Source: Hirschia sp964342355 (GTDB taxonomy: Bacteria > Pseudomonadota > Alphaproteobacteria > Caulobacterales > Hyphomonadaceae). From it: DNA of 64,000 nt. Both the position numbers and the translations under genes were made by a program. Shown piece by piece: positions 9,568 through 17,951 of this stretch; position 1 is the first letter of the stretch; every line of letters begins with the position of its first letter. Under the pieces are notes generated by a model. The model was given only the letters and a program-made list of their open reading frames with translations. It was not told the origin of the DNA and ran no database searches. The DNA is taken from NCBI GenBank assembly GCA_964342355.1, contig CAYFFG010000013.1, positions 30,530 to 94,529 of the forward strand. Direction: 5' to 3'.

Positions 9568-10491
9568 TTACCCGACCAGAGATTGTGCGATGAGAAATAT
9601 TATCGGCATCGTTATGATAGCCAGGACTGTTTGGACAGCCACAAGATTGGCCATAAAGGGCGCATCACCCCCCATTTCTTTCGCCAGGATATAACCTGAT
9701 GTGGCTGTCGGCGTGGCGGTACAGATCACCATGACCATGATCGTCATGGGTGATGCGCCAAGGACCCAGCCAAGACCGCCTGCAACCGCTGGATAGCTGA
9801 CAAGCCGCCAACCTGCCCAGAAAAACGTGCGTGCGCCGGCACGCTTGAGTGCGGCAATGTCAACGGCGGCGCCGGCTGCTAACAGACCAAGCGCAATTGC
9901 GCCGTCCGCCAGTATGTTCATGGTTGTTTTTACCACCCCGGACGGAGGCATGTTCAACACATTCAGCAAACCACCTATAATACAACCAATCACGATGGGG
10001 TTGCGGATCAGCTCTATAAGCGGATTGCGTTTGGGTTTGTCGCCAATGTCTCCATATATACTGAAACCTGTCACCGTGATCATATTGGCGGTCGGAATAA
10101 GAACCGCAGCTGTAATGGCGACAAGCGCAAGTCCGGCTTCACCATAAAGAGACCCAGCAATAGATAGGCCGATCAACGCGTTCCAGCGAGCGTTTGACTG
10201 GATGATGCAACCGATGGCGGGTCGGGTGGTCTTTTTCCAGAGAGGGGCAATGACGGACGAGGCGACAACAACAGCCTGCGCGCCCAACAACGCGACCGCC
10301 ATACGCCATGGCGCATCGTCAAAGTCGGCCTCCGCGAGCACCCCAACCACCATTACTGGCAGCAAAAGCACAAAACAAAGACGCTCTACCGAGCGAAAAC
10401 CGGAATCAGGAATAACCGCTTTCCAAGCAAGAAAACGACCCAGTCCAACAATGACAATGACTGGAAGCAACGCGTTGAAAAAGTTAATCAA
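9568..10491 (-). CDS. AEC family transporter (auxin efflux carrier type)
   Basis: Membrane carrier of the AEC family, relatives of which export or take up organic acids such as malate or malonate. The 307 residues contain roughly ten hydrophobic segments in two halves, with a Pro-containing repeat in the second half (TATPTATSGYILAKEMGGD), typical of the family. The start is unusual: the only start codon near the first membrane span is TTG at 10491-10489 (MINFFNALLP), overlapping the last codons and stop of ruvX by 8 bp, which suggests translational coupling. The next ATG lies about 50 codons inside and would delete the first span. The substrate is unknown. Confidence 0.85.
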   Translation of the reverse strand: MINFFNALLPVIVIVGLGRFLAWKAVIPDSGFRSVERLCFVLLLPVMVVGVLAEADFDDAPWRMAVALLGAQAVVVASSVIAPLWKKTTRPAIGCIIQSNARWNALIGLSIAGSLYGEAGLALVAITAAVLIPTANMITVTGFSIYGDIGDKPKRNPLIELIRNPIVIGCIIGGLLNVLNMPPSGVVKTTMNILADGAIALGLLAAGAAVDIAALKRAGARTFFWAGWRLVSYPAVAGGLGWVLGASPMTIMVMVICTATPTATSGYILAKEMGGDAPFMANLVAVQTVLAIITMPIIFLIAQSLVG

Positions 10492-10942
10492 ATTCCGCCA
10501 GCCTGTCGATTGCGCCTTGCAGAATGTAGCTTGCGGCCATTTTGTCGATCACTTCAGCACGACGGGCGCGGCTGGTATCAGCTTCAAGTAGAGTGCGCTC
10601 CACGGCGGCAGAGGAGAGGCGCTCATCCCAGAATGCAATTGCGATTTCGCGTTTTTCCAGAATGTTGCGTCCCAGGGCTTTTGACGCCTGAACGCGCGGA
10701 CCGTGCGATCCGTCCATATTAACAGGCAGGCCGATCACCATGCCGACACACTGACGATCGTCATAAAGTTCAAAAAGCCGCGTCAGCGCAGGGGCTAGCT
10801 TACGACCTTTATGGATCGTTTCTACGGGACTGGCGATCAAGCGATTGGCGTCACATACCGCCACACCAAGCGTTTTGGTGCCTGGGTCGATGCCCAACAG
10901 CGCGCCACGCCCCTTTAATTCTTCAATGTCCACGAATGCCAT
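10484..10942 (-). CDS. ruvX: RuvX/YqgF Holliday-junction resolvase family protein (16S rRNA maturation nuclease)
   Basis: RNase H-fold nuclease of the YqgF/RuvX family, implicated in pre-16S rRNA 5'-end processing and possibly Holliday-junction resolution. The 152 residues contain the acidic motif GIDPGTKTLGVAVCD near the N-terminus, VIGLPVNMDGSHGP in the middle and FWDERLSS near the end, all conserved. The end of the gene overlaps the TTG start of the AEC transporter. It lies close to gatC, which reads on the plus strand, an arrangement often seen in alphaproteobacteria. Confidence 0.94.
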   Translation of the reverse strand: MAFVDIEELKGRGALLGIDPGTKTLGVAVCDANRLIASPVETIHKGRKLAPALTRLFELYDDRQCVGMVIGLPVNMDGSHGPRVQASKALGRNILEKREIAIAFWDERLSSAAVERTLLEADTSRARRAEVIDKMAASYILQGAIDRLAEFD

Positions 10943-10956
10943 AAATCACTGACTAG

Positions 10957-10981
10957 CGCTGTTTTCACAAGGTGAACAGCG
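10957..10981. other. Hairpin between the DUF6491-like lipoprotein gene and ruvX
   Basis: An inverted repeat reads CGCTGTTTTCAC - AAG - GTGAACAGCG: a ten-base-pair stem with a two-T bulge and a three-base loop. It lies in the 66-bp gap between two minus-strand genes. There is no T-run on either side, so it is not a standard intrinsic terminator. It could be a Rho-related or processing structure, or the 5' leader of ruvX. Confidence 0.4.
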
Positions 10982-11008
10982 TCGGACGCGACTTATTATT
11001 GGTTTGCC

Positions 11009-11479
11009 TTAAGCAGAAGTTTCGGATGTGTCTTCCTGGCTGTCTTCTGTCGCGTCCTCTGCCTCTTCGACTTCGGCGTCAGGGTCCCATTTGTAAATCG
11101 CTTTAATCGCGCAGCGGTTCTTAAAGCTCTTGTCGCTTCCGGACACGAAAGGGGAGTCAAAAGCGAAGAGGTAATCACCTTTGGAAATGCATGAAGAGAA
11201 TGTGTCGAATGACAGTCCCTGAGCGTGATCCAGGTTGAAGCAGGAGTATGTTTCGATCAGATATCGTTCTTTGATGGACTTTCTGACAACAACTGTCCGG
11301 CGCGTGGTTTCTCCAAAACTGTCGATCTGTGAAGAAAAACAGACTTTTTTGACTTCTTCGCCACGCCGAGGATCTGGCGCTTCCGCAACGTCATTGTCTG
11401 CAGGCGTCGTATCTGTAGGCGCACATGCGGCGAGCATTCCAATTGCCATCACGGCGGCGATTGTTGGTGAAGATTTCAT
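11009..11479 (-). CDS. DUF6491-like lipoprotein
   Basis: A 156-residue predicted lipoprotein. The signal peptide MKSSPTIAAVMAIGMLAAC ends in a lipobox (LAAC), so Cys19 would be lipidated. The mature part has four further cysteines (CFSS, YSCF, SSCIS, NRCAI) in a pattern that resembles the uncharacterised DUF6491 family, and an acidic low-complexity tail rich in Glu, Asp and Thr. No catalytic motif is seen. It reads away from gatC and upstream of ruvX. The family call rests on cysteine spacing only; the lipoprotein call is stronger. Confidence 0.65.
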   Translation of the reverse strand: MKSSPTIAAVMAIGMLAACAPTDTTPADNDVAEAPDPRRGEEVKKVCFSSQIDSFGETTRRTVVVRKSIKERYLIETYSCFNLDHAQGLSFDTFSSCISKGDYLFAFDSPFVSGSDKSFKNRCAIKAIYKWDPDAEVEEAEDATEDSQEDTSETSA

Positions 11480-11668
11480 GGTGAGCTCCCATTGCGCATC
11501 CCTTTAAGAATGCCCTTGTTTGTAAGAAACGGTCAAATCAATCATTGGTTCATTCTCAGTTCATCAAAATGAGCGATTTCGGCATGTATTTACCAACATG
11601 GCTTGATTGGCGCGCCGACGAGGTTTAACCCCATCTCTCAAGATTTTTTCGAGGAGATGAGACCTTCC

Positions 11669-11956
11669 ATGAGCGTGACTCCCGATGACGTGCGCAAAGT
11701 AGCGCGCCTGTCCCGCATCAAAATTACAGAAGACCGTGTCGAGCCAATGACACAGGAGCTTAACGGCATTCTTGCGTGGATTGAGCAATTGGGCGAAGTC
11801 GATGTGGATGGTGTGGAGCCGATGACGAGTGTCGTAGCGGCGGATCTTCCTATGCGTGAAGACGAAGTGACTGACGGTAATCGCCAGTCCGACGTTTTGG
11901 CGAATGCGCCAAACGCGCAGGACGGGTTTTATGTCGTGCCGAAAGTGGTGGAATAA
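11669..11956 (+). CDS. gatC: Asp-tRNA(Asn)/Glu-tRNA(Gln) amidotransferase subunit C
   Basis: Small subunit of the GatCAB amidotransferase, which wraps around GatA and stabilises its contact with GatB. The 95-residue protein starts MSVTPDDVRKVARLSRI and ends VVPKVVE, with the usual internal helix LNGILAWIEQL and the VDGVEPM segment. The start at 11669 was chosen because a strong GAGGAGA site lies at 11651-11657 and the length then matches the family; an upstream ATG in frame at 11603 would add 22 unrelated residues. gatA follows after 86 bp. Confidence 0.95.
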   Translation: MSVTPDDVRKVARLSRIKITEDRVEPMTQELNGILAWIEQLGEVDVDGVEPMTSVVAADLPMREDEVTDGNRQSDVLANAPNAQDGFYVVPKVVE

Positions 11957-12042
11957 GCCGTAGACCGCGCCATTCGAATTGATCATCTGATTTCTAACGC
12001 CTCATTTGTTCTGGGGCCGAATAGACAAAAGGAAACGCTTCT

Positions 12043-13521
12043 GTGAGCGACCTGACAAAACTGACATTAGCTGACGCCGTAGAGGGTCTGAAAAACAAAA
12101 GCTTTTCTTCACGAGAAATTACCCAGGCTTTTGTGGACACGATCGAAGCCGGAAACGAGGCGCTGAACGCTTATGTGCTCACAACTCCGGACAAGGCGCT
12201 GGAGATGGCGGATGCAGCCGACAAACGCCTTGCCAAAGGCGAAGGCGGCAAATTGGAAGGTGCGCCAATTGGCGTGAAGGACCTCTTCTGCACCAAGGGT
12301 GTTCGCACGACGGCATGCTCCAACATTCTTGGCGAATTTATTCCGCCTTATGAGTCCACAGTGACCCAGAATTTGTGGGATCAAGGTGCGGTTATGTTGG
12401 GTAAACTCAACATGGACCAGTTCGCCATGGGCTCGTCTAACGAGACATCTTGTTTTGGCGAAGTGGCCAACCCCTGGCGGCGCAAGAATGATGCGAATGT
12501 GAAGCTGACGCCTGGCGGATCTTCTGGTGGGTCCGCGTCTGCTGTGGCAGCTGACATGTGTTTGGCGGCGACAGCATCTGACACAGGCGGCTCCATCCGC
12601 CAGCCTGCAGCTTTTACCGGAACAGTCGGCATCAAACCGACTTACGGCCGCGCCAGCCGCTATGGCATGGTGGCGTTTGCCTCCTCACTCGATCAGGCCG
12701 GACCGATCGCTAAGGATGTGAAAGACGCAGCGCTGATGCTGGAAGTCATGTGTTCAACAGACGAAAAAGACTCCACGTCATTGCGCATTGAAACACCAGA
12801 ATGGAGCAAGTCCATTGATGGTGGCGTTAAGGGCATGAAAATCGGCGTGCCAAAAGAATATCGCGCGGATGGCATGTCCAAGGAAATTGAAGATCTGTGG
12901 GCGCAGGGTGTGAAATGGCTGGAAGCTGCTGGCGCTGAGATTGTGGAAGTTTCGTTGCCGCACACAAAATATGCGCTGCCAGCCTATTACATCGTCGCGC
13001 CGGCGGAAGCGTCCTCTAACCTCGCACGTTACGACGGCATGCGGTATGGCGTGCGCCAAAAAGGTGAAAACCTGACGGACACTTACGAAAGCACCCGCGC
13101 AGAAGGCTTTGGACCCGAAGTTCAACGCCGCTTAATGATCGGCGCCTATGTGCTGTCTGCGGGGTACTATGACGCGTACTATCTTAAGGCTCAGAAAGTG
13201 CGTCAGCGCATTTTGATGGACTTTGAAGAAGCTTTCAAAACGTGTGACGCTTTGCTGGCTCCGACATGTCCTTCCGCTGCGTTTGGGTATGGCGAAAAGT
13301 CTGGCGACCCGGTCGAAATGTATCTCAATGACGTGTTCACAGTAACGGCTAACCTGGCGGGCTTGCCTGCTATGAGTTTGCCCGCCGGATTGGATGTGAA
13401 CGGACTGCCATTGTCGTTGCAGGTTATCGGTAACGCGTTGGATGAAGAGACGTGTTTTAAAACGGCGCGGGTCATCGAACAGGCTGCCGGATTTAACGCA
13501 AAACCTGAGCGTTGGTGGTAG
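12043..13521 (+). CDS. gatA: Asp-tRNA(Asn)/Glu-tRNA(Gln) amidotransferase subunit A
   Basis: Glutaminase/amidase subunit that frees ammonia from glutamine for amidation of misacylated tRNA. The amidase-signature triad is complete: Lys79 in GVKDLF, Ser160 in TPGGSSGGSA and Ser184 in DTGGSIRQPA. The start codon is GTG at 12043 (MSDLTKLTLADAV), preceded by AAAGGA. The length of 492 residues is standard. gatB is not adjacent: about 2.9 kb of other genes lie between gatA and gatB. Confidence 0.97.
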   Translation: MSDLTKLTLADAVEGLKNKSFSSREITQAFVDTIEAGNEALNAYVLTTPDKALEMADAADKRLAKGEGGKLEGAPIGVKDLFCTKGVRTTACSNILGEFIPPYESTVTQNLWDQGAVMLGKLNMDQFAMGSSNETSCFGEVANPWRRKNDANVKLTPGGSSGGSASAVAADMCLAATASDTGGSIRQPAAFTGTVGIKPTYGRASRYGMVAFASSLDQAGPIAKDVKDAALMLEVMCSTDEKDSTSLRIETPEWSKSIDGGVKGMKIGVPKEYRADGMSKEIEDLWAQGVKWLEAAGAEIVEVSLPHTKYALPAYYIVAPAEASSNLARYDGMRYGVRQKGENLTDTYESTRAEGFGPEVQRRLMIGAYVLSAGYYDAYYLKAQKVRQRILMDFEEAFKTCDALLAPTCPSAAFGYGEKSGDPVEMYLNDVFTVTANLAGLPAMSLPAGLDVNGLPLSLQVIGNALDEETCFKTARVIEQAAGFNAKPERWW

Positions 13522-13778
13522 GGGGAAACTTACCGGTCGTGTTCTGGTGTAGGTCCTGGCGGACTTACCTGTAGTGTTTGGGATGGAGGTGCTGGGTGTG
13601 TTTGGCGCCCAAAATCCTTACTTTAAATTCATAAATTCACTTGAAACTTCCCTTTGAACCTGATCACCTGGGGTTCATGTTGTCTGTGCGTAAATGAATC
13701 GGTTGGAAAAGCTGGTCACGTAGGGATCTGTTTATGAACGGGATTTTGGGCCCGTTTGTGTAGAGTAGGGAGGTGACA

Positions 13779-14087
13779 ATGGTCCTTGTATCATTGTTTT
13801 CAGCGGCCCTTTCCGTAGGGGCCCTGGTTGAAGATTTAGAACAGGGCGGCGCAAATCGCGACGCCGCTTTGATGCATATCAGTGAAAATGTCGAAACCGT
13901 TGCGCAGGGCCATCGTTTCGCGCCGCCGGCCTGGTTTGATTGTGTTTCTGCAGTTCATGAGCGCGGCATTTTGGAAATGCGCTTGAAACGTATGGCCCAA
14001 GATGGCGGTCTTAGCGGTATGGAAGCATCGGGTTTTATTGAGCGTACGCTCACTGAAATCTGCGGCGACGAACTGCACGAAAACTAA
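13779..14087 (+). CDS. Small hypothetical protein with N-terminal hydrophobic segment
   Basis: A 102-residue protein that I do not recognise. ATG at 13779 follows a good AGGGAGGT site at 13767-13774; an in-frame GTG at 13773 overlaps that site and is less likely. The first 17 residues (MVLVSLFSAALSVGALV) look like a short signal peptide or anchor. The rest is soluble, with cysteines at positions 55 and 95 that could pair if the protein is periplasmic, and a helical C-terminal half. The 257 bp upstream hold no recognisable gene. A 7-bp perfect hairpin follows at 14115-14134. Confidence 0.6.
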   Translation: MVLVSLFSAALSVGALVEDLEQGGANRDAALMHISENVETVAQGHRFAPPAWFDCVSAVHERGILEMRLKRMAQDGGLSGMEASGFIERTLTEICGDELHEN

Positions 14088-14114
14088 CAAAAACACATGG
14101 TTTTTGAATTTTGG

Positions 14115-14134
14115 CACGAGAAAAGACTCTCGTG
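14115..14134. other. Perfect 7-bp hairpin after the small exported-like gene
   Basis: CACGAGA and TCTCGTG pair around a six-base loop, 28 bp after the stop of the preceding gene. It lacks a T-run, so a terminator role is only possible, not shown. Confidence 0.35.
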
Positions 14135-14324
14135 ATAGGCGAATATTGCCAATAATAAATTTCTTCATTCTTGAAAAAAATAATTAATACAACGCACAAA
14201 CCGTATATACATTGTGCTTGCAATTTTGTCGCTGCTAGCGTATATTATATCAGTAGACGGAACAATAAAATGCATGGTGCGTTATAGTTGTTCCAAATTC
14301 ACCCCTTTTGAAGGAGGGACCACA

Positions 14325-15164
14325 ATGCGGTCACTCACAACTGAACATTTCGGTGTGTCCATTCCCCGTCTGGGCGTTGGCACATGGAGCCTGCGAGGCA
14401 AGGACGCGGTTGCGAAAGTAACGGACGCTTTGGCTACCGGCGTTCGTCATATCGACACAGCTCAAGCATACGGCAATGAAATAGAGGTAGGACAAGCAAT
14501 CCGTGAATCTGGCATTGCACGCGATGATTTATTCGTTGCAACCAAGGTTTGGTTAGATGATGTCAGGCCCTACGACCTGCTCTGGTCAGTGCGGGAAAGT
14601 CTCGATCGGATGCGTCTTAACAAGATCGACATGCTGCTGCTGCACTGGCCACACAAATCCTTCAGCCTTGAGCGAACAATGGATGCGATGAACGAAGCGC
14701 GTTCGCGAGGACTGGTGAAACATTTAGGTGTCGCCAACTTCACGACAGAGCTTTTTCAACAGGCGAGCAAGCTATCAGAAGCGCCATTGCTGTGTAACGA
14801 AGTGGAGCTTCATCCTTTCATTAATCAGGCCTGCGTCATGAAAAATGTGCGTGGCATGGGCGCCGCCGTGACGGCGTATGCGCCTCTGGCAAGCGGATTG
14901 GCGCACGAAAATGCCGAGATTGTCGCCATGGCGGAAAAGCTAGGCGTTACAACAGGCTGGCTGGTGCTTAAATGGCTTCTGGATCATGACGGCGTCATCG
15001 TGTTGCCGCGTCCGTCGGACAAGTTCAGTTTTTCTGAACTGGATCGCTTTGACGGTGTTGAGCTTCCACAGGAAGTCGTGGATCGGCTGAACGCTATGCG
15101 CAGCCAGAATATGCGGATATTTAATCCGTCTTATGCGCCAGTTTGGGACAAGATAGCGGCGTAG
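14325..15164 (+). CDS. Aldo/keto reductase (2,5-diketo-D-gluconate reductase-like)
   Basis: NADPH-dependent carbonyl reductase of the AKR superfamily with a TIM-barrel fold. The catalytic tetrad is in place: Asp44 and Tyr49 in HIDTAQAYGNE, Lys74 in VATKVW and His107 in LLLHWP. The length of 279 residues matches the DkgA/DkgB group. The start at 14325 (MRSLTTEHFG) sits 7 bases after an AAGGAGG site at 14311-14317; the longer frame from 14214 has no such site and unrelated extra residues. The gene is single, with an intrinsic terminator directly after the stop. The physiological aldehyde or ketone substrate is unknown. Confidence 0.92.
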   Translation: MRSLTTEHFGVSIPRLGVGTWSLRGKDAVAKVTDALATGVRHIDTAQAYGNEIEVGQAIRESGIARDDLFVATKVWLDDVRPYDLLWSVRESLDRMRLNKIDMLLLHWPHKSFSLERTMDAMNEARSRGLVKHLGVANFTTELFQQASKLSEAPLLCNEVELHPFINQACVMKNVRGMGAAVTAYAPLASGLAHENAEIVAMAEKLGVTTGWLVLKWLLDHDGVIVLPRPSDKFSFSELDRFDGVELPQEVVDRLNAMRSQNMRIFNPSYAPVWDKIAA

Positions 15165-15203
15165 TCCAAGATACCTCCCAATGCTGACTTTGGGAGGTAT
15201 TTT
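15156..15203 (+). repeat. Imperfect direct repeat, copy 1 (includes terminator)
   Basis: About 48 bp beginning GCGGCGTA and ending GGGAGGTATTTT. Roughly 40 positions agree with copy 2 at 15585-15631. It spans the end of the aldo/keto reductase gene and its terminator. Confidence 0.7.
15171..15203 (+). terminator. Intrinsic terminator of the aldo/keto reductase gene
   Basis: An 11-bp perfect stem (ATACCTCCCAA / TTGGGAGGTAT) with the loop TGCTGACT starts 7 bp after the stop codon and ends in a short T stretch. An imperfect copy of this whole element occurs at 15585-15631. Confidence 0.75.
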
Positions 15204-15306
15204 GCAATTGGTTGCCTTCGAAGACTTTGAGACGGTGTGGCGTTTACCATAAAAGTAAACAATATCTTACAGCATCTGTTAAACCTGCGATGCGATAGTG
15301 TGAGGC

Positions 15307-15528
15307 ATGACAGCTATATCATCCGCCTTGACGGGCGTGGCCAACGCCACTGCCATTTTCAACCGCACCAGTCACACGCTGGCCACTTCGTTCCAGCCTG
15401 GTGGGAAAGGTGATCCCGTTGCGGCTGTGGTTGAACAGAAACAAGCGCAGCACAGTTTCAACGCCAATCTGGTCACGCTGAAAACTGCGCACGATTTGGA
15501 AGATCGCTTGCTCGATATCCTGGTCTAG
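15307..15528 (+). CDS. Small protein resembling the C-terminal domain of flagellar rod proteins
   Basis: A 73-residue protein starting MTAISSALTGVANATAIF. Its second half (AAVVEQKQAQHSFNANLVTLKTA followed by a leucine-rich end, given here only in outline) has the spacing of the flagellar rod/hook C-terminal helix: Gln-x-Ala-Gln, Phe-x-Ala-Asn, Lys-Thr-Ala and a terminal Leu-Leu-Asp-Ile. Full FlgB/FlgC/FlgE proteins are 130 residues or more, so this is a miniature version without the central domain. No other flagellar gene is near. It is bracketed by the two 48-bp repeats and precedes a pseudaminic-acid-type methylase. Its function is unknown; a rod- or hook-associated accessory part is a guess. 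Confidence 0.6.
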   Translation: MTAISSALTGVANATAIFNRTSHTLATSFQPGGKGDPVAAVVEQKQAQHSFNANLVTLKTAHDLEDRLLDILV

Positions 15529-15584
15529 TCACTTCCGTTCGGGTTCGATCTGATTTTCTTTACGCGGTACCGTGAGGCGCGCTT

Positions 15585-15631
15585 GCGGCGTATTCCAAGA
15601 TAATTCCTGACGCTGACTTGGGAGGTATCTT
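15585..15631 (+). repeat. Imperfect direct repeat, copy 2 (degenerate terminator)
   Basis: Begins GCGGCGTATTCC and ends GGGAGGTATCTT. It matches copy 1 at about 40 of 48 positions, with one base missing. The stem is weakened by two mismatched positions, so it may be a decayed terminator for the small rod-like gene. Confidence 0.7.
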
Positions 15632-15695
15632 AAAATCAGTCATAGTCGCACTTGTTCAGGAAGCTGATTCCATATTCAATGACAGGTGCGATACG

Positions 15696-16310
15696 ATGAA
15701 CGATTTTCAAACCGAGCAGGAAGAATTCTGGGCCGGCGAATTCGGTGACGACTATATCGATCGCAATAATGACGAACGCATCCTGGCCGGGAATGTGCGC
15801 TTGTTCTCAAACATTTTTCGCCCGACAGTTGGCGTTGAATCCGTCATTGAGCTGGGTTGCAATATTGGGCTCAATCTTGAAGCGATCAAAACGGTCAGCC
15901 CCAGCGCGAAACTGACGGGTGTTGAGATCAATAAGCGCGCCGCAGACATGGCGCGTAAAAAGAACATCGGCGACATTCGCGACGGGTCAATCCTTGAGCC
16001 GTTGGACCTTCCTAAAGCGGACCTGACTTTCACCAAGACAGTCTTGATCCACATTAATCCGGACATGCTCGATAAGGTGTATGAAAACCTGGTTCAGCTC
16101 TCTAACCGCTATGTGCTGGTGGTGGAGTATTATAACCCTGCGCCAGTGACGATAAATTATCGTGGAAACACCGAACGCCTCTTTAAGCGTGACTTTGCGG
16201 GCGAACTCATGGATCGCCACGGCTTGAAGCTCGTGGACTATGGATTTTCCTATCACCGGGACAAATTCTTCCCGCAGGATGACATGACCTGGTTCCTGAT
16301 GGAGAAATAG
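15696..16310 (+). CDS. Pseudaminic acid biosynthesis-associated methyltransferase
   Basis: SAM-dependent methyltransferase of 204 residues. The N-terminal FWAGEFGDDYIDRN stretch is the hallmark of the family annotated as pseudaminic acid biosynthesis-associated methylase (TIGR03587). The SAM-binding motif IELGCNIGLN is at residues 51-60, and the second acidic loop GVEINKRAA follows. Start ATG at 15696 (MNDFQTEQEE) gives the family length; the frame extends upstream to 15618 without conserved sequence. Members usually lie in flagellin or surface-glycan sugar clusters, but no pse or neu synthesis gene is present here, so it is either an orphan or acts with genes elsewhere. Confidence 0.82.
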   Translation: MNDFQTEQEEFWAGEFGDDYIDRNNDERILAGNVRLFSNIFRPTVGVESVIELGCNIGLNLEAIKTVSPSAKLTGVEINKRAADMARKKNIGDIRDGSILEPLDLPKADLTFTKTVLIHINPDMLDKVYENLVQLSNRYVLVVEYYNPAPVTINYRGNTERLFKRDFAGELMDRHGLKLVDYGFSYHRDKFFPQDDMTWFLMEK

Positions 16311-16430
16311 GGTCAAAAAACAGCCGAAGACGGATTGAAATTCTTCGCGCCATCGGGTCAAACAGAACCTTATCGCCTTGCTTTTGGTTAAGCGAGCGCA
16401 TCTTCAATTCAAACTGGATCGCGTAAACGC

Positions 16431-17951
16431 ATGTCGGACAGAAAAGCTTATCGTATTCCTGGCGCAACCGGGGACTGGGAAGTTGTCATGGGCCTGGAGG
16501 TTCACGCCCAGGTGACATCAAAGTCCAAGCTGTTTTCTGGCGCATCGACTGAATTTGGAGCTGACCCAAACTGCAATGTGTCTCTCGTGGACGCAGCGAT
16601 GCCGGGCATGTTGCCGGTCATCAATAAATATTGTGTCGAGCAGGCGGTAAAGACCGGGCTGGGGCTGAACGCCCACATCCATCTTTATTCACGGTTTGAC
16701 CGTAAGAATTATTTCTATCCGGACCTGCCGCAGGGCTATCAGATTTCCCAGTTTGCTCACCCGATTGTCGGTGAGGGCGAAATCGAAGTGGAAATGGAAG
16801 ACGGAACATCTTTCGTGGTCGGGATTGAGCGTCTGCACCTTGAACAGGACGCGGGTAAATCTATCCACGATCTTGACCCTAACGCGACATATGTGGACCT
16901 GAACCGGTCTGGCGTGGCGTTGATGGAAATCGTATCCAAGCCGCACATCCGCAGCCCGAAAGAAGCTGCTGCTTATGTGAAAAAGCTCCGCTCAATTGTT
17001 GTAGCCCTAGGCACATGTGATGGCGAAATGGCGCAGGGGTCTTTGCGCGCCGACGTCAACGTCTCCGTCTGCCGTCCGGGTGACTATGAGAACTTCATGG
17101 AAAGCGGAGACTTTTCACACCTTGGCACGCGCTGTGAGATTAAGAACGTCAACTCGTTCCGCTTCATCGAACAGGCTGCTGAATACGAAGCGCGTCGTCA
17201 GATTGAAATTTTGGAAGATGGCGGCGTGATCGACCAGGAAACACGCCTGTTTAATGCCGACACTGGCGTCACGCGGTCCATGCGCTCTAAGGAAGATGCG
17301 CACGATTATCGCTATTTCCCGGACCCTGACCTTTTGCCATTGCATCTGGAACAGGCGTGGGTGGATGACATCCGCAAGAATTTGCCGGAATTGCCCGACC
17401 AGAAAAAGGCGCGCTTTGTCTCAGAGTATGGATTGAAGCCATATGATGCTGGCGTGTTGGCGACAGAGGCAGCAAATGCCGCCTTCTTTGAAGAAGTCGC
17501 TAAAGGGCGTGACGCAAAAATGGCGGCGAACTGGGTGACGCAGGAATTGTTTGGTTATCTCAACAAGCATGACCTTGGACTCAAAGACAGCCCGGTTTCA
17601 GCTAAGCAGTTAGGCGGATTGATCGACCTCATCTCTGACGGAACCATTTCAGGCAAGATCGCTAAAGATGTGTTTGCCAAACTGATCGAAGAAGAGGGCG
17701 CTGACCCTGCAGCAATCGTTGAACGCGATGGTTTGAAGCAGGTGACGGACACCGGCGCGATTGAAAAGGTTGTAGACGACATCATCGCCAACAACCCTGA
17801 ACAGGTTGAACAGGTCAAAGCGCAGGCGGCTGAAGGTCACAAAAAGCCAAAGGCGCTCGGCTGGTTTGTCGGCCAGGCAATGAAAGCCTCTGGCGGTAAA
17901 GCCAACCCACAGGCGCTGAACCAGATCCTGAAAGACAAGCTTGGGCTTTAG
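16431..17951 (+). CDS. gatB: Asp-tRNA(Asn)/Glu-tRNA(Gln) amidotransferase subunit B
   Basis: Kinase/tRNA-binding subunit of GatCAB that activates the carboxyl of Glu-tRNA(Gln) or Asp-tRNA(Asn). The 506 residues start MSDRKAYRIPG and show WEVVMGLEVHAQ, the metal-site region LFSGAST, FDRKNYFYPDLPQGYQISQ and the RYFPDPDLLP motif. A C-terminal helical YqeY-like domain ends in NQILKDKLGL. It is separated from gatA by about 2.9 kb. The 3' end overlaps the convergent DUF1330-like gene by 4 bp. Confidence 0.97.
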   Translation: MSDRKAYRIPGATGDWEVVMGLEVHAQVTSKSKLFSGASTEFGADPNCNVSLVDAAMPGMLPVINKYCVEQAVKTGLGLNAHIHLYSRFDRKNYFYPDLPQGYQISQFAHPIVGEGEIEVEMEDGTSFVVGIERLHLEQDAGKSIHDLDPNATYVDLNRSGVALMEIVSKPHIRSPKEAAAYVKKLRSIVVALGTCDGEMAQGSLRADVNVSVCRPGDYENFMESGDFSHLGTRCEIKNVNSFRFIEQAAEYEARRQIEILEDGGVIDQETRLFNADTGVTRSMRSKEDAHDYRYFPDPDLLPLHLEQAWVDDIRKNLPELPDQKKARFVSEYGLKPYDAGVLATEAANAAFFEEVAKGRDAKMAANWVTQELFGYLNKHDLGLKDSPVSAKQLGGLIDLISDGTISGKIAKDVFAKLIEEEGADPAAIVERDGLKQVTDTGAIEKVVDDIIANNPEQVEQVKAQAAEGHKKPKALGWFVGQAMKASGGKANPQALNQILKDKLGL

